64,000 nt of DNA, taken from contig CM059587.1 of assembly GCA_030407085.1 (NCBI GenBank), forward strand, positions 40,031,001-40,095,000, written 5' to 3'. The DNA is from Trichopria drosophilae (taxonomy: Eukaryota > Arthropoda > Insecta > Hymenoptera > Diapriidae). Positions 15,116 through 25,799 of this stretch are shown here, piece after piece. The position numbers were made by a program, and so were the translations under genes. How positions within the stretch are numbered: position 1 is the stretch's first letter; each line of letters opens with the position of its first letter. The notes under the pieces were generated by a model. The model saw nothing but the letters and a program-made list of their open reading frames with translations, was not told the DNA's origin and searched no databases.

Positions 15116-15738
15116 TATTTTTCTTTCGAAACCATATGGTACGTGCATAAAAGTATAAATACTTTTATGTACTCGAATCAATTAAAGACAAAGTATGGAT
15201 GATGTTAGAGTTTTATTTTATATGCCATTTACTACGAAATTTTCTTTCGGATTCGTGTTCGGGTTCAGTGATGGAAAATCTCTTCTGAATGGAACAACAC
15301 CCTGGTAAAGAGTTACCCGATCACTTTTTGAGGTACTTCCACATTAAATTACCACTTGACGTCCGTAACTGCTAAAACTATATTAGTGTTGGCTAGTCGC
15401 CCACTGCAATTTTCTAGAAGCTAAATTATCCTCAAATCAATATGTAAGATTGTATATTACGATCTGTCTTATCATATATAACTCGATACCAATAATCATG
15501 AAGTATCACATGGTACTCGAGTGTTTCAGCTGCCCTCCGCGATGGGCGTATAACTTTTCTCGCAATCGGTGAAGGCATGATTATTTTTGTACATAAGAAC
15601 TCGGTTATATGCGTGAAGTATATGGGATAGTCAACTGAGAAGTGTAAACTATAAAATGTATCCCAGTAAACACAGAAGTCATTAATGACTAGAAGGTCAC
15701 TGCTAGTTCACTTCTAGTTCTTCACTAGCCAGAAAATA
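15116..15738. other. Noncoding flank 5' of the retrotransposon
   Basis: AT-rich, no gene. At 15661-15677 the phrase TCCCAGTAAACACAGAA resembles the terminus of the small inverted-repeat element at 54947, but no matching second end was found. Repeats of the CTAGTTC type follow at 15700-15725. Confidence 0.45.
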
Positions 15739-15844
15739 TGCAACATTAGCAACAGTTGGCTTAAAATTGACTCAATATGAATACTTATACTTGTCACTTG
15801 TTATAATAGTGGAACTTACTTCGTACCGTTCCAAGCTCCACATC

Positions 15845-16168
15845 ATGGCCCAGAAACAACGCCTCCTAGCGGGCAAGAACATCTATATTGACGCCGACCA
15901 AACGGCCAGGGAACGACGTATTGACTACCACGCCCGGCAGCTAACAAAGAAGGCAAGAGCAGACCACAAAAAGACTGAACGTAAATACCAGAAGATTCGT
16001 GTGGATGGTGTTTGGTACAGCTGGTCGGATGTAGCGGAAACCTTTATACCGGAGGTCTCAACATCATCTACTGGAATGGAGGTCGACTTCTCATCCTCTC
16101 AGCCGATCACGTCAACTCCAAGCGCATCTCGATCGCGCGCCAATCGATCCCATCTAAAAAACGCATAG
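15845..16168 (+). pseudogene. Retrotransposon ORF1 C-terminal remnant
   Basis: An ATG at 15845 opens 107 codons ending at TAA/TAG 16166-16168. The part at about residues 9-63 contains NIYIDADQTARERRIDY, a basic helix rich in K and R, then YQKIRVDGVWYSW. A 'fi.iD.d.T..Er', basic stretch and 'Y.ki..dG..y.W' order is typical of the C-terminal end of ORF1 proteins in arthropod CR1/L2-type elements, which bind the element RNA. The remaining 40 residues are Ser/Thr-rich and low complexity. The usual coiled-coil and RRM-like or zinc-knuckle parts are missing, so the element is probably 5' truncated. The frame stays open upstream to 15767 but that extension looks non-coding. It overlaps, in another frame, the open frame that leads into ORF2. 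Confidence 0.65.
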
Positions 16169-16326
16169 TTGCAGCCCCGTGTACCAGCTTCAGGGGCTGC
16201 CGAACATCTCAACATGCCATCATCCACCGACTGACTTCTCAAACCTCTACATCAGCACTACCAGCTCGCCAAACTCATCTGCCAGTGGAGCCACCTCATC
16301 GGCGAGACCTTCCTCACAACTACTCC

Positions 16327-17403
16327 ATGGCTATGAAAGATCATCAACATGGGGTAATAAACTTTAGTGAGACATGGTGTGCTGAGCCATCTGCACCTTC
16401 ATCGTCCCAAGATTTAGTGAACTTTTGTGTCCCGGCAACGCGTGAAGGCTCCAGAGGACGATTCAGCGGCGGCTTGTCAACTTTTACTCCGTCGTCAGGA
16501 TCACCGGTGCTGATTGAAATCTCCGCCCACTGGCTTTTTATACTAATTAGAACTCATCCGCTTCCGTTAATTCAAGGCTCGTTTTATTTTCCGCCAAATT
16601 CTGACCTTACTTTGTTGCTATCTTCTCTTCACCTTGTCCTCGACTCCTTATCAGACAAATTTCCGGATAGTGTATTTATTTTAGGAGGAGATTTCAATTC
16701 GTGGACCGGTGACCTTGACTTTGAACGTGAATTTCCGAACTTGTTTGAGGAGACTCAATTCGTTGCTGCCAGACAAACTCGCGATAGTCGATATAATGTC
16801 CGTGGAAAATGTCTCTATGATTTCATGTTTAATAATAATTTTATACTTTTAAATGGTCGCTCGCTCAGCGATTCCCCCGCGCAATTTACGTTTTTAGATG
16901 AAAAGGGCCGAAGCATTGTCGACTTGGTCTGGGTCTCGGCTAATCATTTATATTTAGTGAATTACTTTTTTATAGGCCCCGATGGTGGAGGCTCGGATCA
17001 TTTTCCGACAGTTGTTTTGTTGTCTCTCTCGTTAGTTAATTCTCCGTCCGTGTCCCATTTTTCATCCAGCGTAGCATCAAGGTATGTAACGTCGTGGTCA
17101 CCCGAGGGGGAGGCAAAACTAGTTAAATACTTCCGCGAAGTTGACCCCTATACATTGTTCTACGATCATGCCGCGCAAAGCCCGTCTTTCGACTCTTTCT
17201 GTTCGGGTCTTCTCAGCCTTCTCATCCAGGAGGGATTAGTGAAATCCACAGGTTCTTTCCGGGGCACAAACACCTTAAGGCGTTTTACACCTCGGTGGTA
17301 CGATGCGTCTTGTAAGTCTGCAAAAAATGTTATGAACAGCGCCCTTCATCTCCTTCGGTCGAATAATTATGAAAACTCTTATCAACTTGCCTACCTTGCT
17401 GCC
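16327..17403 (+). pseudogene. Retrotransposon ORF2, endonuclease part (stops at nonsense codon)
   Basis: AP-like endonuclease that would nick target DNA for target-primed reverse transcription. Visible motifs, in order: INFSETW with the likely catalytic Glu at 16369-16371; LGGDFNSW at 16681-16704 with the metal/phosphate Asp and Asn; DLVWVS at 16921; GGSDHFP with the catalytic Asp-His at 16996-17001. These are the Exo_endo_phos signatures. The frame is open from 16012, but the residues before about 16327 show no family resemblance, and the first endonuclease strand (the usual N-terminal Asn block) seems lost. I therefore use the in-frame ATG at 16327 only as a lower bound. The frame ends at TAG 17404-17406 and continues in the same frame beyond it, so this is a single nonsense mutation rather than a true end. 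The following linker to the RT contains RRFTPRWYD, also normal for this family. Confidence 0.85.
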
Positions 17404-17406
17404 TAG

Positions 17407-18939
17407 AAAAAATTTAAACAATCAACGGTAGTAGCTAAAAAACGCCATACTACGAGTATAGCAGATGCCTTCGTTGGGGTGAGAGATGCCAAGAGTTTCT
17501 GGTCGGAGGTTCGGAGGCACAGGCGGGCGCCACCTTGTGCCTCACCGGTGTCCCTGGAGGCTTGGGCCGGTCACTTGAGTCTCCTCTATCCTTCGAGGCC
17601 AACGGCGTCTTTAACATTCTATGGGGCACTCGATGAAGATCTTAACGGCCCTATTCTTCCCCAGGAGCTGCGGGAGAGCATGAGGAGATTAAAATCGGGT
17701 AAAGCTGTAGGTCCGGACGGCATCCCAGCAGAATCGTGGAAACTACTCACGGGAGAGTGGTTTTCCTATGTTTTGGATCTTTTTAATGTCATTCTAGTAA
17801 ATGAGCTGCCACCCGAGGGGTGCATGGTGGCTGACCTCTTCATGCTCTTCAAAAAGGGTGACCGTTCAGACCCTGAAAATTACCGTGCCATAGCCATAAC
17901 TAATGCTTTAACGAAATTATTTATGCAGGTCCTTGCGGCGCGACTGGAGTACTGGCTCTCCCAGCGCAATATACTCCCGGAAGAGCAAGCAGGATTTAGG
18001 AGAGGGCGCTCTGCGGAAGACAACATTTTTACATTAAATGCAGCAATTCAGATTCAGCTTAGGAAAAAAGCCTCAAAGTGCTATGTCCTTTTTGTTGACT
18101 TCCGCAGAGCGTTCGATTCGATCCCCCACACAAAACTCTGGCACAAGTTATACAATATAGGGATTAGCGCCAAAATTGTTAGGGTGCTTAAAGCCTTTTA
18201 CGATTCAGCTAAATCGTCTATTCTATGTGCGGGTGGCTCTACCGACCGAGTCAGGGTGACCGAGGGGGTCCTGCAGGGAGAAATTTTGAGTCCTCTGCTC
18301 TTTATTACGTATATCTCCGACATCGTGTCATATTTTCGTGAACAAGGCTTAAGAGGAATCGACTACACATCAACATACGGCCTCATGATGCTTCTCTTCG
18401 CTGACGATCTGGCGATTTTCGCGTATTCCCCTGCTGACCTTAGAATGAAACTGAGGACGCTAGAGTCATTTTGCAATCTGAACAACCTTGTAGTCAACCT
18501 ATCTAAGACTAAAATTATAGTATTTAGAAGAGGCGGCCCTCTAGACGCCTTTTCTAGAAATTTTTGCTACGCAAACCAGCAGGTGGAAGTTGCGGCCACG
18601 TATCCTTACCTAGGATCAATCGTCTCCTCTTCGGCGAGTGGGCTGAAGGCGGCTGAAAACGCTATAGCAAGGACTCGCCAAGCCACTGCGGCGGTCTTGG
18701 CTATAATGGCTTCAGCTAGATGTGATTCGAGCAGTGCTGCCCTAAAACTCTACGGTGCTTCTATTATATCTACCTTGTTGTATGCGGCTCCCTGCTGGGC
18801 CCTAGGCCATCTAAATTCTCTTGAATCGGTGCAGGTCGAGTTTTTTAAAAAATGGCTTAAGCTCCCTAAGTCGACACCGTCCTACCTTTTGCGTCTCGAA
18901 TTTGGGGCTTTATCCAATATCGGTCGAGATAGTGCGTAG
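17407..18939 (+). pseudogene. Retrotransposon ORF2, reverse transcriptase part
   Basis: Same frame as the endonuclease, resuming right after the TAG at 17404. It encodes the reverse transcriptase that copies the element RNA at the nicked site. RT blocks in order: KSGKAVGPDGIPAE near 17690-17730; LFKKGDRSDPENYR near 17845-17885; EQAGFRRGRSAEDN near 17985-18020; FVDFRRAFDSIPH with the first catalytic Asp at 18097-18099; GVLQGEILSPLLF at about 18265-18303; LLFADDLAIFAYS with the FADD box at 18397-18408; and LSKTKIIVFRRGG near 18500-18538. All three catalytic aspartates are present. The frame ends at TAG 18937-18939 because of a frameshift just upstream: family-like sequence switches to the +1 frame near 18905-18930. 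Apart from that, the RT core is uninterrupted, so the insertion is fairly young or slowly decaying. Confidence 0.92.
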
Positions 18940-19617
18940 AGCGTTAAATTTAGTACTTAAATATTTGCAGCAACCACCGGATAGTTTGAGGCGACTCGGA
19001 TTAATAAGGCTTTATGAACTTAGTACCAGAGACAATGGTGTTTCGGCAATAAACTGGCTTACTCAGTTAAGGTTGGTCCTAGGCTCGCCTCTATACGAAA
19101 ATCTTTGGGATGATTTTTCGGCAGCAAATTGGGAGTCCAAGGTGGCCTCCACTTGCGAAAGTTTTGCCTCCCTTCAGCGTAATCGTGACCTTAAACGCTA
19201 TTTCGAATCGGACTCGATCCAGATGCCTCTATATAGGCAATTCTCCGACGGACTGGCCTCTCTTGCTCCAGAACGTTGCCAGATATCCCACTTGCGCCTA
19301 AAAATACAGTTGAGAACAGCCACTATATTCTCGCGTTCGTTTTATGTCGGTAGTACCTTCTACGCGTATAACTCGAATGCGAGCCATGCTCTATTTGTAA
19401 CACGGGTGAAAGAGAGACTTTAATTCACATCCTGTGCAACTATCCCTTTTCTACCCCTTCAAGATCCAGACTCCGTCGTAGTAGCATTTTGGCGAACTTT
19501 TCGGAAGAGAATATAGTGGCCTTTCTGCTACACTCCGCCGACCCTCGTGTGCTGAAAATCCTATTTAGATTTGTCAGCTCATGCTTCGCTAGGAGACAAT
19601 TTCTCCTGGGTTTATAG
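18905..19617 (+). pseudogene. Retrotransposon ORF2, C-terminal region with Cys-His motif (two frames)
   Basis: Continuation of ORF2 after the frameshift. In the +1 frame, residues such as VEIVRRALNLVLKYL and the following helical region run from about 18910 to 19375. Near 19376 the reading switches again, and the next frame runs 19378-19617 to a TAG. This last piece holds a Cys-X2-Cys-X9-His-X2-Cys arrangement with Cys codons at 19387, 19396 and 19435 and His at 19426, followed by NYPF. Such a C-terminal zinc-binding knuckle is common in LINE ORF2 proteins and is thought to contact nucleic acid. The piece ending at 19423 in the previous frame is therefore an artefact of the second frameshift. 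Two indels plus the nonsense codon upstream make this copy inactive. Confidence 0.8.
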
Positions 19618-19700
19618 TTTCTCTCTCTATTGTACATTATGGCAATCACAGTCCAGTCGTTTTATAACATTAGGCCTAGTTTTTATCCTTGCTTTTTGAT

Positions 19701-19918
19701 TGTATAGTCTCACTCGTCTGTAATTGTAATTGCGTGCGATTTTGTTTTTGCAAGAACAGTATATTATTTTTCAATTGTATAGTCTTATTCGTCTGCACTT
19801 GAAATAGCGTGCGATTTTGTTTTTATAAGTTCAGTATATTGTTTTTTAACTGTATAGTCTTACTCGTCTTTAATTGTAATTGCGTGCGATTTTGTTACAT
19901 AAGTTCAGTATATTGTAA
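19701..19918 (+). repeat. Three 75-bp direct repeats in the LINE 3' UTR
   Basis: The phrase TGTATAGTCT begins at 19701, 19776 and 19851, an exact 75-bp period twice. Each unit holds an (A/T)CTCGTCTG-type block, GCGTGCGATTTTGT and CAGTATATTG. Copies 1 and 3 share more of the TAATTGTAATTGCGTGCG stretch than copy 2 does. The repeats lie between the ORF2 stop (19617) and the poly(A) signal. Confidence 0.9.
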
Positions 19919-20002
19919 GCGTTGTGTACCATTTTTGTTCTAGTTATATTATTTTTTGGTGCACTCTACCCTCAAGAATTTTATGTAATTCACTTATTGG
20001 TC

Positions 20003-20036
20003 AATAAACTTATACTACTATACTACTACTATACTT
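20003..20036 (+). terminator. LINE poly(A) signal and short-repeat 3' tail
   Basis: AATAAA at 20003-20008 is followed at once by an irregular ACT/TACTA repeat to about 20036. A tail of short tandem repeats rather than poly(A) is known in CR1/L2-type LINEs and marks the 3' junction with flanking DNA. Confidence 0.65.
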
Positions 20037-20165
20037 GTCTGAGATATAGTTTTATTAGACTTCGAAGAAAATCCCTTATGGCGTTTGGTTCACTTGGTTC
20101 TTTCACTCTCTGATAAGGTCCCCTGATTAAATGCCACGTTTCACACAAGAAATAGAGGTAGAAAG

Positions 20166-20167
<2 letters not shown>
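20037..20167. other. Unique flank 3' of the LINE
   Basis: Short non-repetitive stretch between the element tail and the GA microsatellite. Nothing else is visible. Confidence 0.5.
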
Positions 20168-20233
<66 letters not shown>

Positions 20234-20244
20234 TGAGAAAGAGA

Positions 20245-20312
<68 letters not shown>

Positions 20313-20402
20313 TGGAGAGAGTGAGAAAGAAAAGGGAGAAGGAGGGAGAAAGAGAGAGGAAAAGGAAGAGTGAGAGAGTGTGAAGGGGGCGGGGAGAGAG
20401 AG
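20168..20402. repeat. (GA)n microsatellite
   Basis: Two long uninterrupted GA blocks, about 20169-20225 and 20249-20308, separated by a GGGA/GTGA/GAAA-interrupted segment, then an impure purine tail to 20402. The Ser/Leu repeat frame on the minus strand (20127-20420) is only a translation of this tract. Confidence 0.98.
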
Positions 20403-21235
20403 AAATTTAATTATTGGCATATGAATACCTCTTTCACCATTAATTATTTAAATTTGTAAAACAAATTATAATATTACATGATTTATATTTGTACAAACGT
20501 ACTTGCAAAATATACAGCAATTAAAAAAAATGAGTAGTTCAAATAATATTATAAGCATTTATTAACGTTCAGATAAAACAATGCAAAAATATCTACAATA
20601 GGGTCCTCATTAGCTAACTACGGGCTATGTTTAGCATGTACCAGGCAATTGTTAGACACAACCCGTCTATACCTTTTTTAATATTAAAGATTAAGATTAA
20701 AATTAGACTTGATGAATAGGAAATAGGATGATAATTAAACGTTATCGAACTTCCTCTCTCCCTCTCTCTCCCTCGGCCTTTCCCTCTTCCTCTCTCTCAG
20801 GTATCTTTCTTTCTCTTGCATATATTCAAACATTGAAATTGATCAGGAAGCTTTATCAAAGAGCAGAACAACTAAGTGGACTTTTGAGTATCATAAATGT
20901 ACCGCAAGGCATTGGAGATTTTCGTCAGATATTTTTTGAAGTATTATCTCAATTGTTACATTCTTACTGGATTCAATTTACACAAAAACTGTAGGTATAC
21001 GTGTTCATTTTGATAAATCTTTTGTTAAGTAATATTTGCCATTCTTGATTATATTATTTAACGCTCAGTGATCATGAGTAACTTCGAGCAGTTGATGACA
21101 TACTGGCCTCTCCATTGAATTATCATTTTTCTTTCTCCGTACTCAATGACAATTTAGTGAACAATAGCCACCGCCACAAATCATGACGCAGCGACGACTA
21201 TAATTATCTTCTCTTGTCTGAAACAGAGCAATTAG
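20403..21235. other. AT-rich noncoding DNA with a CT-rich run
   Basis: A pyrimidine-only run (CTCTCTCC type) lies at about 20749-20801, the strand complement of the nearby GA tract in kind. No gene is recognisable. Confidence 0.55.
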
Positions 21236-21481
21236 GGCAAATGGAACATACGTTGGGAAATTTTCGTAAATTTGGAAAGTCATGCTACATTAGGAAAGAA
21301 AATCTTTGACTCATTTAACAACCGCATCTCTAAACCGTTTTCTCGGTTCGCCGAACGGCACCGAGAAGCTTTGGAGGAGCTGTTCCATTCTGGTTCCGTA
21401 AATATTCTACCAAAGCTTGAAGCTGATATAAGGAACCGTTTGGAGTGTGAAGCAGCTGACAAACACGTTTTAATGCCATGA
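21236..21481 (+). pseudogene. Unassigned open frame with protein-like composition
   Basis: The frame is open from just after a TAG at 21233-21235 to TGA 21479-21481, about 81 codons, with no ATG near its start. The central part reads like protein: charged, amphipathic stretches such as RFAERHREALEELFHSG and LEADIRNRLECEAADKH, with balanced codon third positions unlike the AT-rich surroundings. I do not recognise the family. A weak acceptor-like TACATTAG lies at 21286-21293. It could be a terminal exon, a fragment of a captured gene or chance. The opposite-strand and other-frame openings over the same bases look less protein-like. No neighbouring exon was found. Confidence 0.25.
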
Positions 21482-21549
21482 AAGTGAAATGAGTATTAGG
21501 TTGGGTGCCGTCAGAAGCCACTGCTTAACTCGGTTTACTTGTTTTATTG

Positions 21550-21835
21550 GCAAGGTGTAGGGGGCTTTCCATATCGGGAAAATCCCGTGCGCGTGGTCGC
21601 AGAATGTGGAGCAGTGTGTCAGAATGGCACCCTTTGAAACCCTCAAGCCACCCCATTACTGTTCCCCTCTCTCACGCATTCGATCTTCCTACTGCCCTTC
21701 CCTACCAGCATCCCTTCCCCTTTCTCCGTCTATTCCCCCACTTCGAGAAAAGCCCGGCACTCCCCCGCTTTCGCTTCGCACGCGTCCTCCCTCGTTCTGC
21801 ACGACCCTCCAAGTCTCAGCCACCTCCTGCCCCCT

Positions 21836-21872
<37 letters not shown>

Positions 21873-22060
21873 TCCCAACACCACACGACTCCTTCCTCTC
21901 CCCTTCATTTATTTCATTTTATGTTATTTTCTCCACTTTATTTTCGCCCTTTTACCTGTTCTTTACTTGTTTTTTCCTTCTATTTTATCTTTGAGGTTAC
22001 TTTTCTTTGGCCTCAAAATCGGTAATATGCTATTGTTTGTTCGTTGCAAAATACACACAG
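21550..22060. repeat. Pyrimidine-rich tract with a (TA)n microsatellite
   Basis: From about 21640 to 22010 the plus strand is strongly C/T-rich. It is interrupted by a pure TA dinucleotide run at 21838-21868. Open frames over it are Pro/Ser/Leu-rich by composition and are not credible genes. Confidence 0.8.
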
Positions 22061-23545
22061 AGAAAGCTAGATATTAAAAGGAGGAAAATAGACATCATAA
22101 TGTTAACACCTTATATAAGTGTGTGCATCGGTGCTGTATGATATATTAGCGGTATTTCTATAGTATCGAGTATAATAATAAATCGAGTCTAAACGTTTTC
22201 TAGATAGTAACGTATAATATCTGATATATTAACGAGAACTATCTAGAAATATCTGTCGCAATTTAAAACGTAGAAATTCTTCTATGTATCAAACTACATT
22301 TTAGAAATCTAAATAAAATTGGATATTAAAGGGAACTACCTCAGATTATCTATTTTCAAAATGGAGCTAGCCCTGCAGATAATAGCGATTAGCATCTATT
22401 TATATTGTTTGGTCATGAGAACGTATACATGACCCGCTATTCTGATATTAAAACATAATATAATTTTGTTTATCATTAGTACCACAAATGCTACTAACAG
22501 CGATACTTCCCTGTCAATAAATTTATTTTAAAGATCTAGATAGTAACGAAAAATATCTGAGATATTATCCATTTTTAAACAAATACATAGTCATCTAGAT
22601 AATAGCGGTCAGCATCCATTTATATTACTTGGAAGACAACTAGATATTAAAAGTCGAATATTAAGCATCCTGATATTCATTAATATCATTATGTTTATTG
22701 TTAATATCTGATATACTAGTGACGGCGATACATATGGGTACCTAAACCTCCTTTAAGCATGGCAGTAATGAATATAGTATCTAATATATTAAAGAGATTT
22801 GTCTAGAGGTACCTATCCCGATTTTGAAGATGTAGATACTCCCGTAGATAGTAGTGGTTAGCATCCAATTATATTGCATGGCCACTGGAATGAACACAGC
22901 GATCCAATTAGATGTTATGAATCTGATACGCAAACATGTAGATAGTAAGAACCTACGCTACACCCAACAATGCGTAGATAGTACCCTGTAGTATGTAGGA
23001 TAGTGCGGGCAAGTATAGGGGCACTCCTGTCTCTATCTTAACTATGTAGATAGTACTGGTTAGCATCTATTTATACCTCGCTTTGTCACAGAAACATACG
23101 CCCTGATTGAACTAGCTATTAAAAAGAACTAACCTCTAATATAAATTATATTTATTGTTACTAATTAATATCTTAGTGGTACTTCTATATTACAAACCTT
23201 TTCTAAACATCTAAAATAACATCTAAAATATCAAAGAGAACTATCTCAGGATATTTGCCCCTATTTCGAAGATATATTTAGTTATATAGCTAAGAGTGAA
23301 TAGTATCTACGTATACTGTGTGACTACTACAACATATACACTGAGTAAATTAGATGTTAAAAAGACTTCAAGGCATCCAGATAATAACCCTCCATATATT
23401 TATGTTTACTATCTGATATGTTAGTGACAGTGGTACTGTTCGGAACGCATAATATGTAGAATATTAAAGAGAACTACCTCGAGATAATTCTGCCTCTACT
23501 TTAAAAATGTAGATAGTGATCTGGATAATAGTGGTTAACATCAAT
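22060..23545. repeat. Degenerate array of about 230-bp units (TAGATAGTA array)
   Basis: The block GATA(A/G)TAG(C/T)GGTTAGCATC followed by (C)ATTTATATT recurs at 22378, 22598, 22847, 23049, 23289 (weak) and 23524, spacings 220, 249, 202, 240 and 235. Between these anchors every unit repeats a second set of words: TCTAGATAGTAAC, ATCTGATATATTA, AAAGAGAACTA(C/T)CTC and (G)AAGATGTAGATA. About six copies, each far diverged. No protein frame crosses it. Ends are set by the first and last recognisable words. Confidence 0.8.
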
Positions 23546-25225
23546 TTTTCTCCGTCCACATTCACTCGTTTTCCGCTTAACAATGAAATATCCTTTAGCG
23601 ATAGAATATCGTTATCTTCTTTCATTCCGTTTTACGTTACGGAACCTCCGGTCGTTTGCTCGCCTATGTTGGGAAAAACTTCGATCAGACTATTCGGTGG
23701 TCGTTCCGAACAATGTCTTTTTGTCTATTTAATTTTAGTTTACAACTTTATGTTTTACAAACACACACGGTTCGTTAATTAAATGTCTCATTATCAAACC
23801 TGTTCTTTTTGGTCAACTTTTCATGCCGTAAAAGAAATCTGAATTACATATCGAAAATTGTGAGATAAACTTGACTGAAACTCTGTTATTTTAAAAAACG
23901 TACATACTTTAACGAAGTTTCTTTCGTTGACAAAACTGGACCATTAATTCCATATGGATGTCCTAGAGTAATTGTAAAATTACAATTTGAGTTTGTTTGT
24001 TAAATTCAATTATGTTTGTTATTAACCTGGATATAAATCTAGCTTCCATTATATCAACAATATTTGTTCAAAAACTAGACCGAATTGTTGGTTCTGTATT
24101 AACAATCCGAATTTTTAGGAGAATGTTTAGAAACGGTAACAATTCTCTTTCCTCTCTATGATTGTTAATAGTATACTCCACATGATTATTTTCAAAAGTA
24201 TTAATATAAGTCAAATTAGACATTTCTGAATTCCTGAATGGTAGAAGCTCGGGAGTTATGAATTTTGAAAAGAATTAAACTGCAAATACGGTGCAAAAAA
24301 TAAAACATTTATTAAATAACAAAGGCTGTCTTTGGATATCCAACGTACGACCATACATTTTAGGTCGTCTTAGGGAGCATTGAGTGAAAGTTGACCTGTA
24401 GCAACGTAATTGCAAACAAAAAATTTTCCTTTATAACAATTTAACCTTCAAAAATTTATGCTCCTTGTTAATCCTTTAATTCGTTTTAAAAATCAGAAAT
24501 ATTAAATTCAACACCATACTAAGATGGCTCCGGCTATCGCACTACTTCCTGATAAAACTATCTGAACCTATGGAACACATCAGCTTTCGTTGAGCTTCGC
24601 TCAATCTCGCTCACGCACAATATCGGAAATGTAGGTAAAAATAGCCACTCCATACATTTTTCTTTTTAGTCTGAATACGACCAAGCGGCTGCTGAAATGA
24701 TTCGTCTCTTTTTTTTCAACATGACATATTGTCTATTTTAATATCTTCCTCGTTAGTGAAGGTTTAATATCTTCTATTCGATCAATGTAACTTCTAGTTC
24801 TTTTATATCCTTCTAGACGATTAAATAAACATTTAAAAATATAATCCTTAGCGTAAAAAGGAATTGTAATACAAGGGAGTTTTAGCCTGTTTTCATCCCT
24901 AGATTTTCCTATCGACATTTGCATAAAAGACATCATAAGAAAGTTTGAAATTGAAAATACGTCTATTTTCTGAGGTGAAGGCTAAAGCTAACCAACAGAC
25001 GATAAAAAAGTATAAAAATATTCAATGTACATGAGGCGTACAATCACCTATTGAAAGATATTTATTCTCATATAATTTTTTTTAAAAGGAAACGGCGAAG
25101 TAATGTTACCTATTCATAGAAAGTGCTTTTAATGTAGATGGTAATATTAAATTCAATATTGATCCATCAAAAACCACCCTTAAGAATCAAGGTATTAAGT
25201 TTCAAGTATAAAAGTAGAATTCGGC
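23546..25225. other. Noncoding DNA
   Basis: Nothing with gene character. At 24570-24620 there is a modest GC-richer patch with two overlapping GAGCTTCGCTCAATCTCGCTC-like words. Confidence 0.5.
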
Positions 25226-25655
25226 ATAATATAGTACGCAAGTAAATAGTTTAACTTAACTTTCTTCTAATAATTGTTGTTAAATGGTTTCGTTCGTTAT
25301 CTGTTTATTTACGAATAACAATAGTTTTCCTATCATTTTTGTAAAATCTTATGATAATTATTATTTTTAATTAACATCGTCCTCATGCACATTTAGTATT
25401 TCAATATTTTAATGTCAGTTACTTGATAATTTGATCTTCCTATAACTCAAAACTCGGACATAATTACCAAACTTTTGTTTGGTTAATGGCATATCGTAAA
25501 GTGAAGTTTTGTGAGTCCGCAATTTAAAGAAACAACATTACCCATATTAAAAAAAAAAAAGTAAAAAATTTTAAATATATTCTTTTAATTTAAAGAGTCC
25601 TTGTAATGAACAGGGATTAGAGTAGTTAAAACGCAAGCTTTGTTTCTTAGTTATA
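25226..25655 (+). repeat. Direct duplication, copy 1 (430 bp)
   Basis: Near-identical to 25800-26226. About 14 substitutions and a poly(A) length difference (12 versus 9) were counted by eye, or roughly 96-97 percent identity. The copies are in the same orientation with a start-to-start distance of about 574 bp. Both contain a perfect hairpin ACCAAAC-TTTT-GTTTGGT (here 25466-25483). No open frame of note and no terminal repeats. Confidence 0.95.
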
Positions 25656-25799
25656 ATTACATTAACCTCTCAAAAAAGCGTAATTCAAGTTAAAACTTTT
25701 CCTTCTGAAATTGTCAGCCACGAACACATTCGAAGCTGGCCTCCATTTGACATTAATATGGTAAAAAAAATGCGAAAAATGTATTCCAAATGGCAGACT
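25656..25799. other. Single-copy spacer between the duplicates
   Basis: 144 bp separating the two copies. It contains no recognisable signal. Confidence 0.7.

Larger units (their letters stand above)
15739..20036 (+). mobile_element. Degenerate non-LTR (LINE) retrotransposon, CR1/L2/Rex1-like
   Basis: This is the one clear coding-derived unit: a partial ORF1, then ORF2 with AP endonuclease, reverse transcriptase and a C-terminal Cys-His region, a 3' UTR with three 75-bp repeats, a poly(A) signal and a short ACT-type repeat tail instead of poly(A). GC content is visibly higher than the flanks. The 3' end is placed at the end of the tail near 20036. The 5' end is uncertain: ORF1 appears to lack its N-terminal part, as expected for 5' truncation. 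No target-site duplication was identified. An endonuclease of AP type with a short-repeat 3' tail fits the CR1/L2/Rex1 assemblage, but the exact clade was not settled. One nonsense codon and two frameshifts make it non-functional. Confidence 0.9.

Noticed and set aside
18821..19423. Independent 200-codon gene
   Set aside because: It is the out-of-frame continuation of LINE ORF2 after a frameshift.
20127..20420. 97-codon Ser/Leu repeat protein on the minus strand
   Set aside because: Direct translation of the GA/TC microsatellite.
21547..22077. 176- and 139-codon plus-strand frames
   Set aside because: They translate a C/T-rich tract and a TA microsatellite (an Ile-Tyr run). Overlapping frames are open for the same reason.
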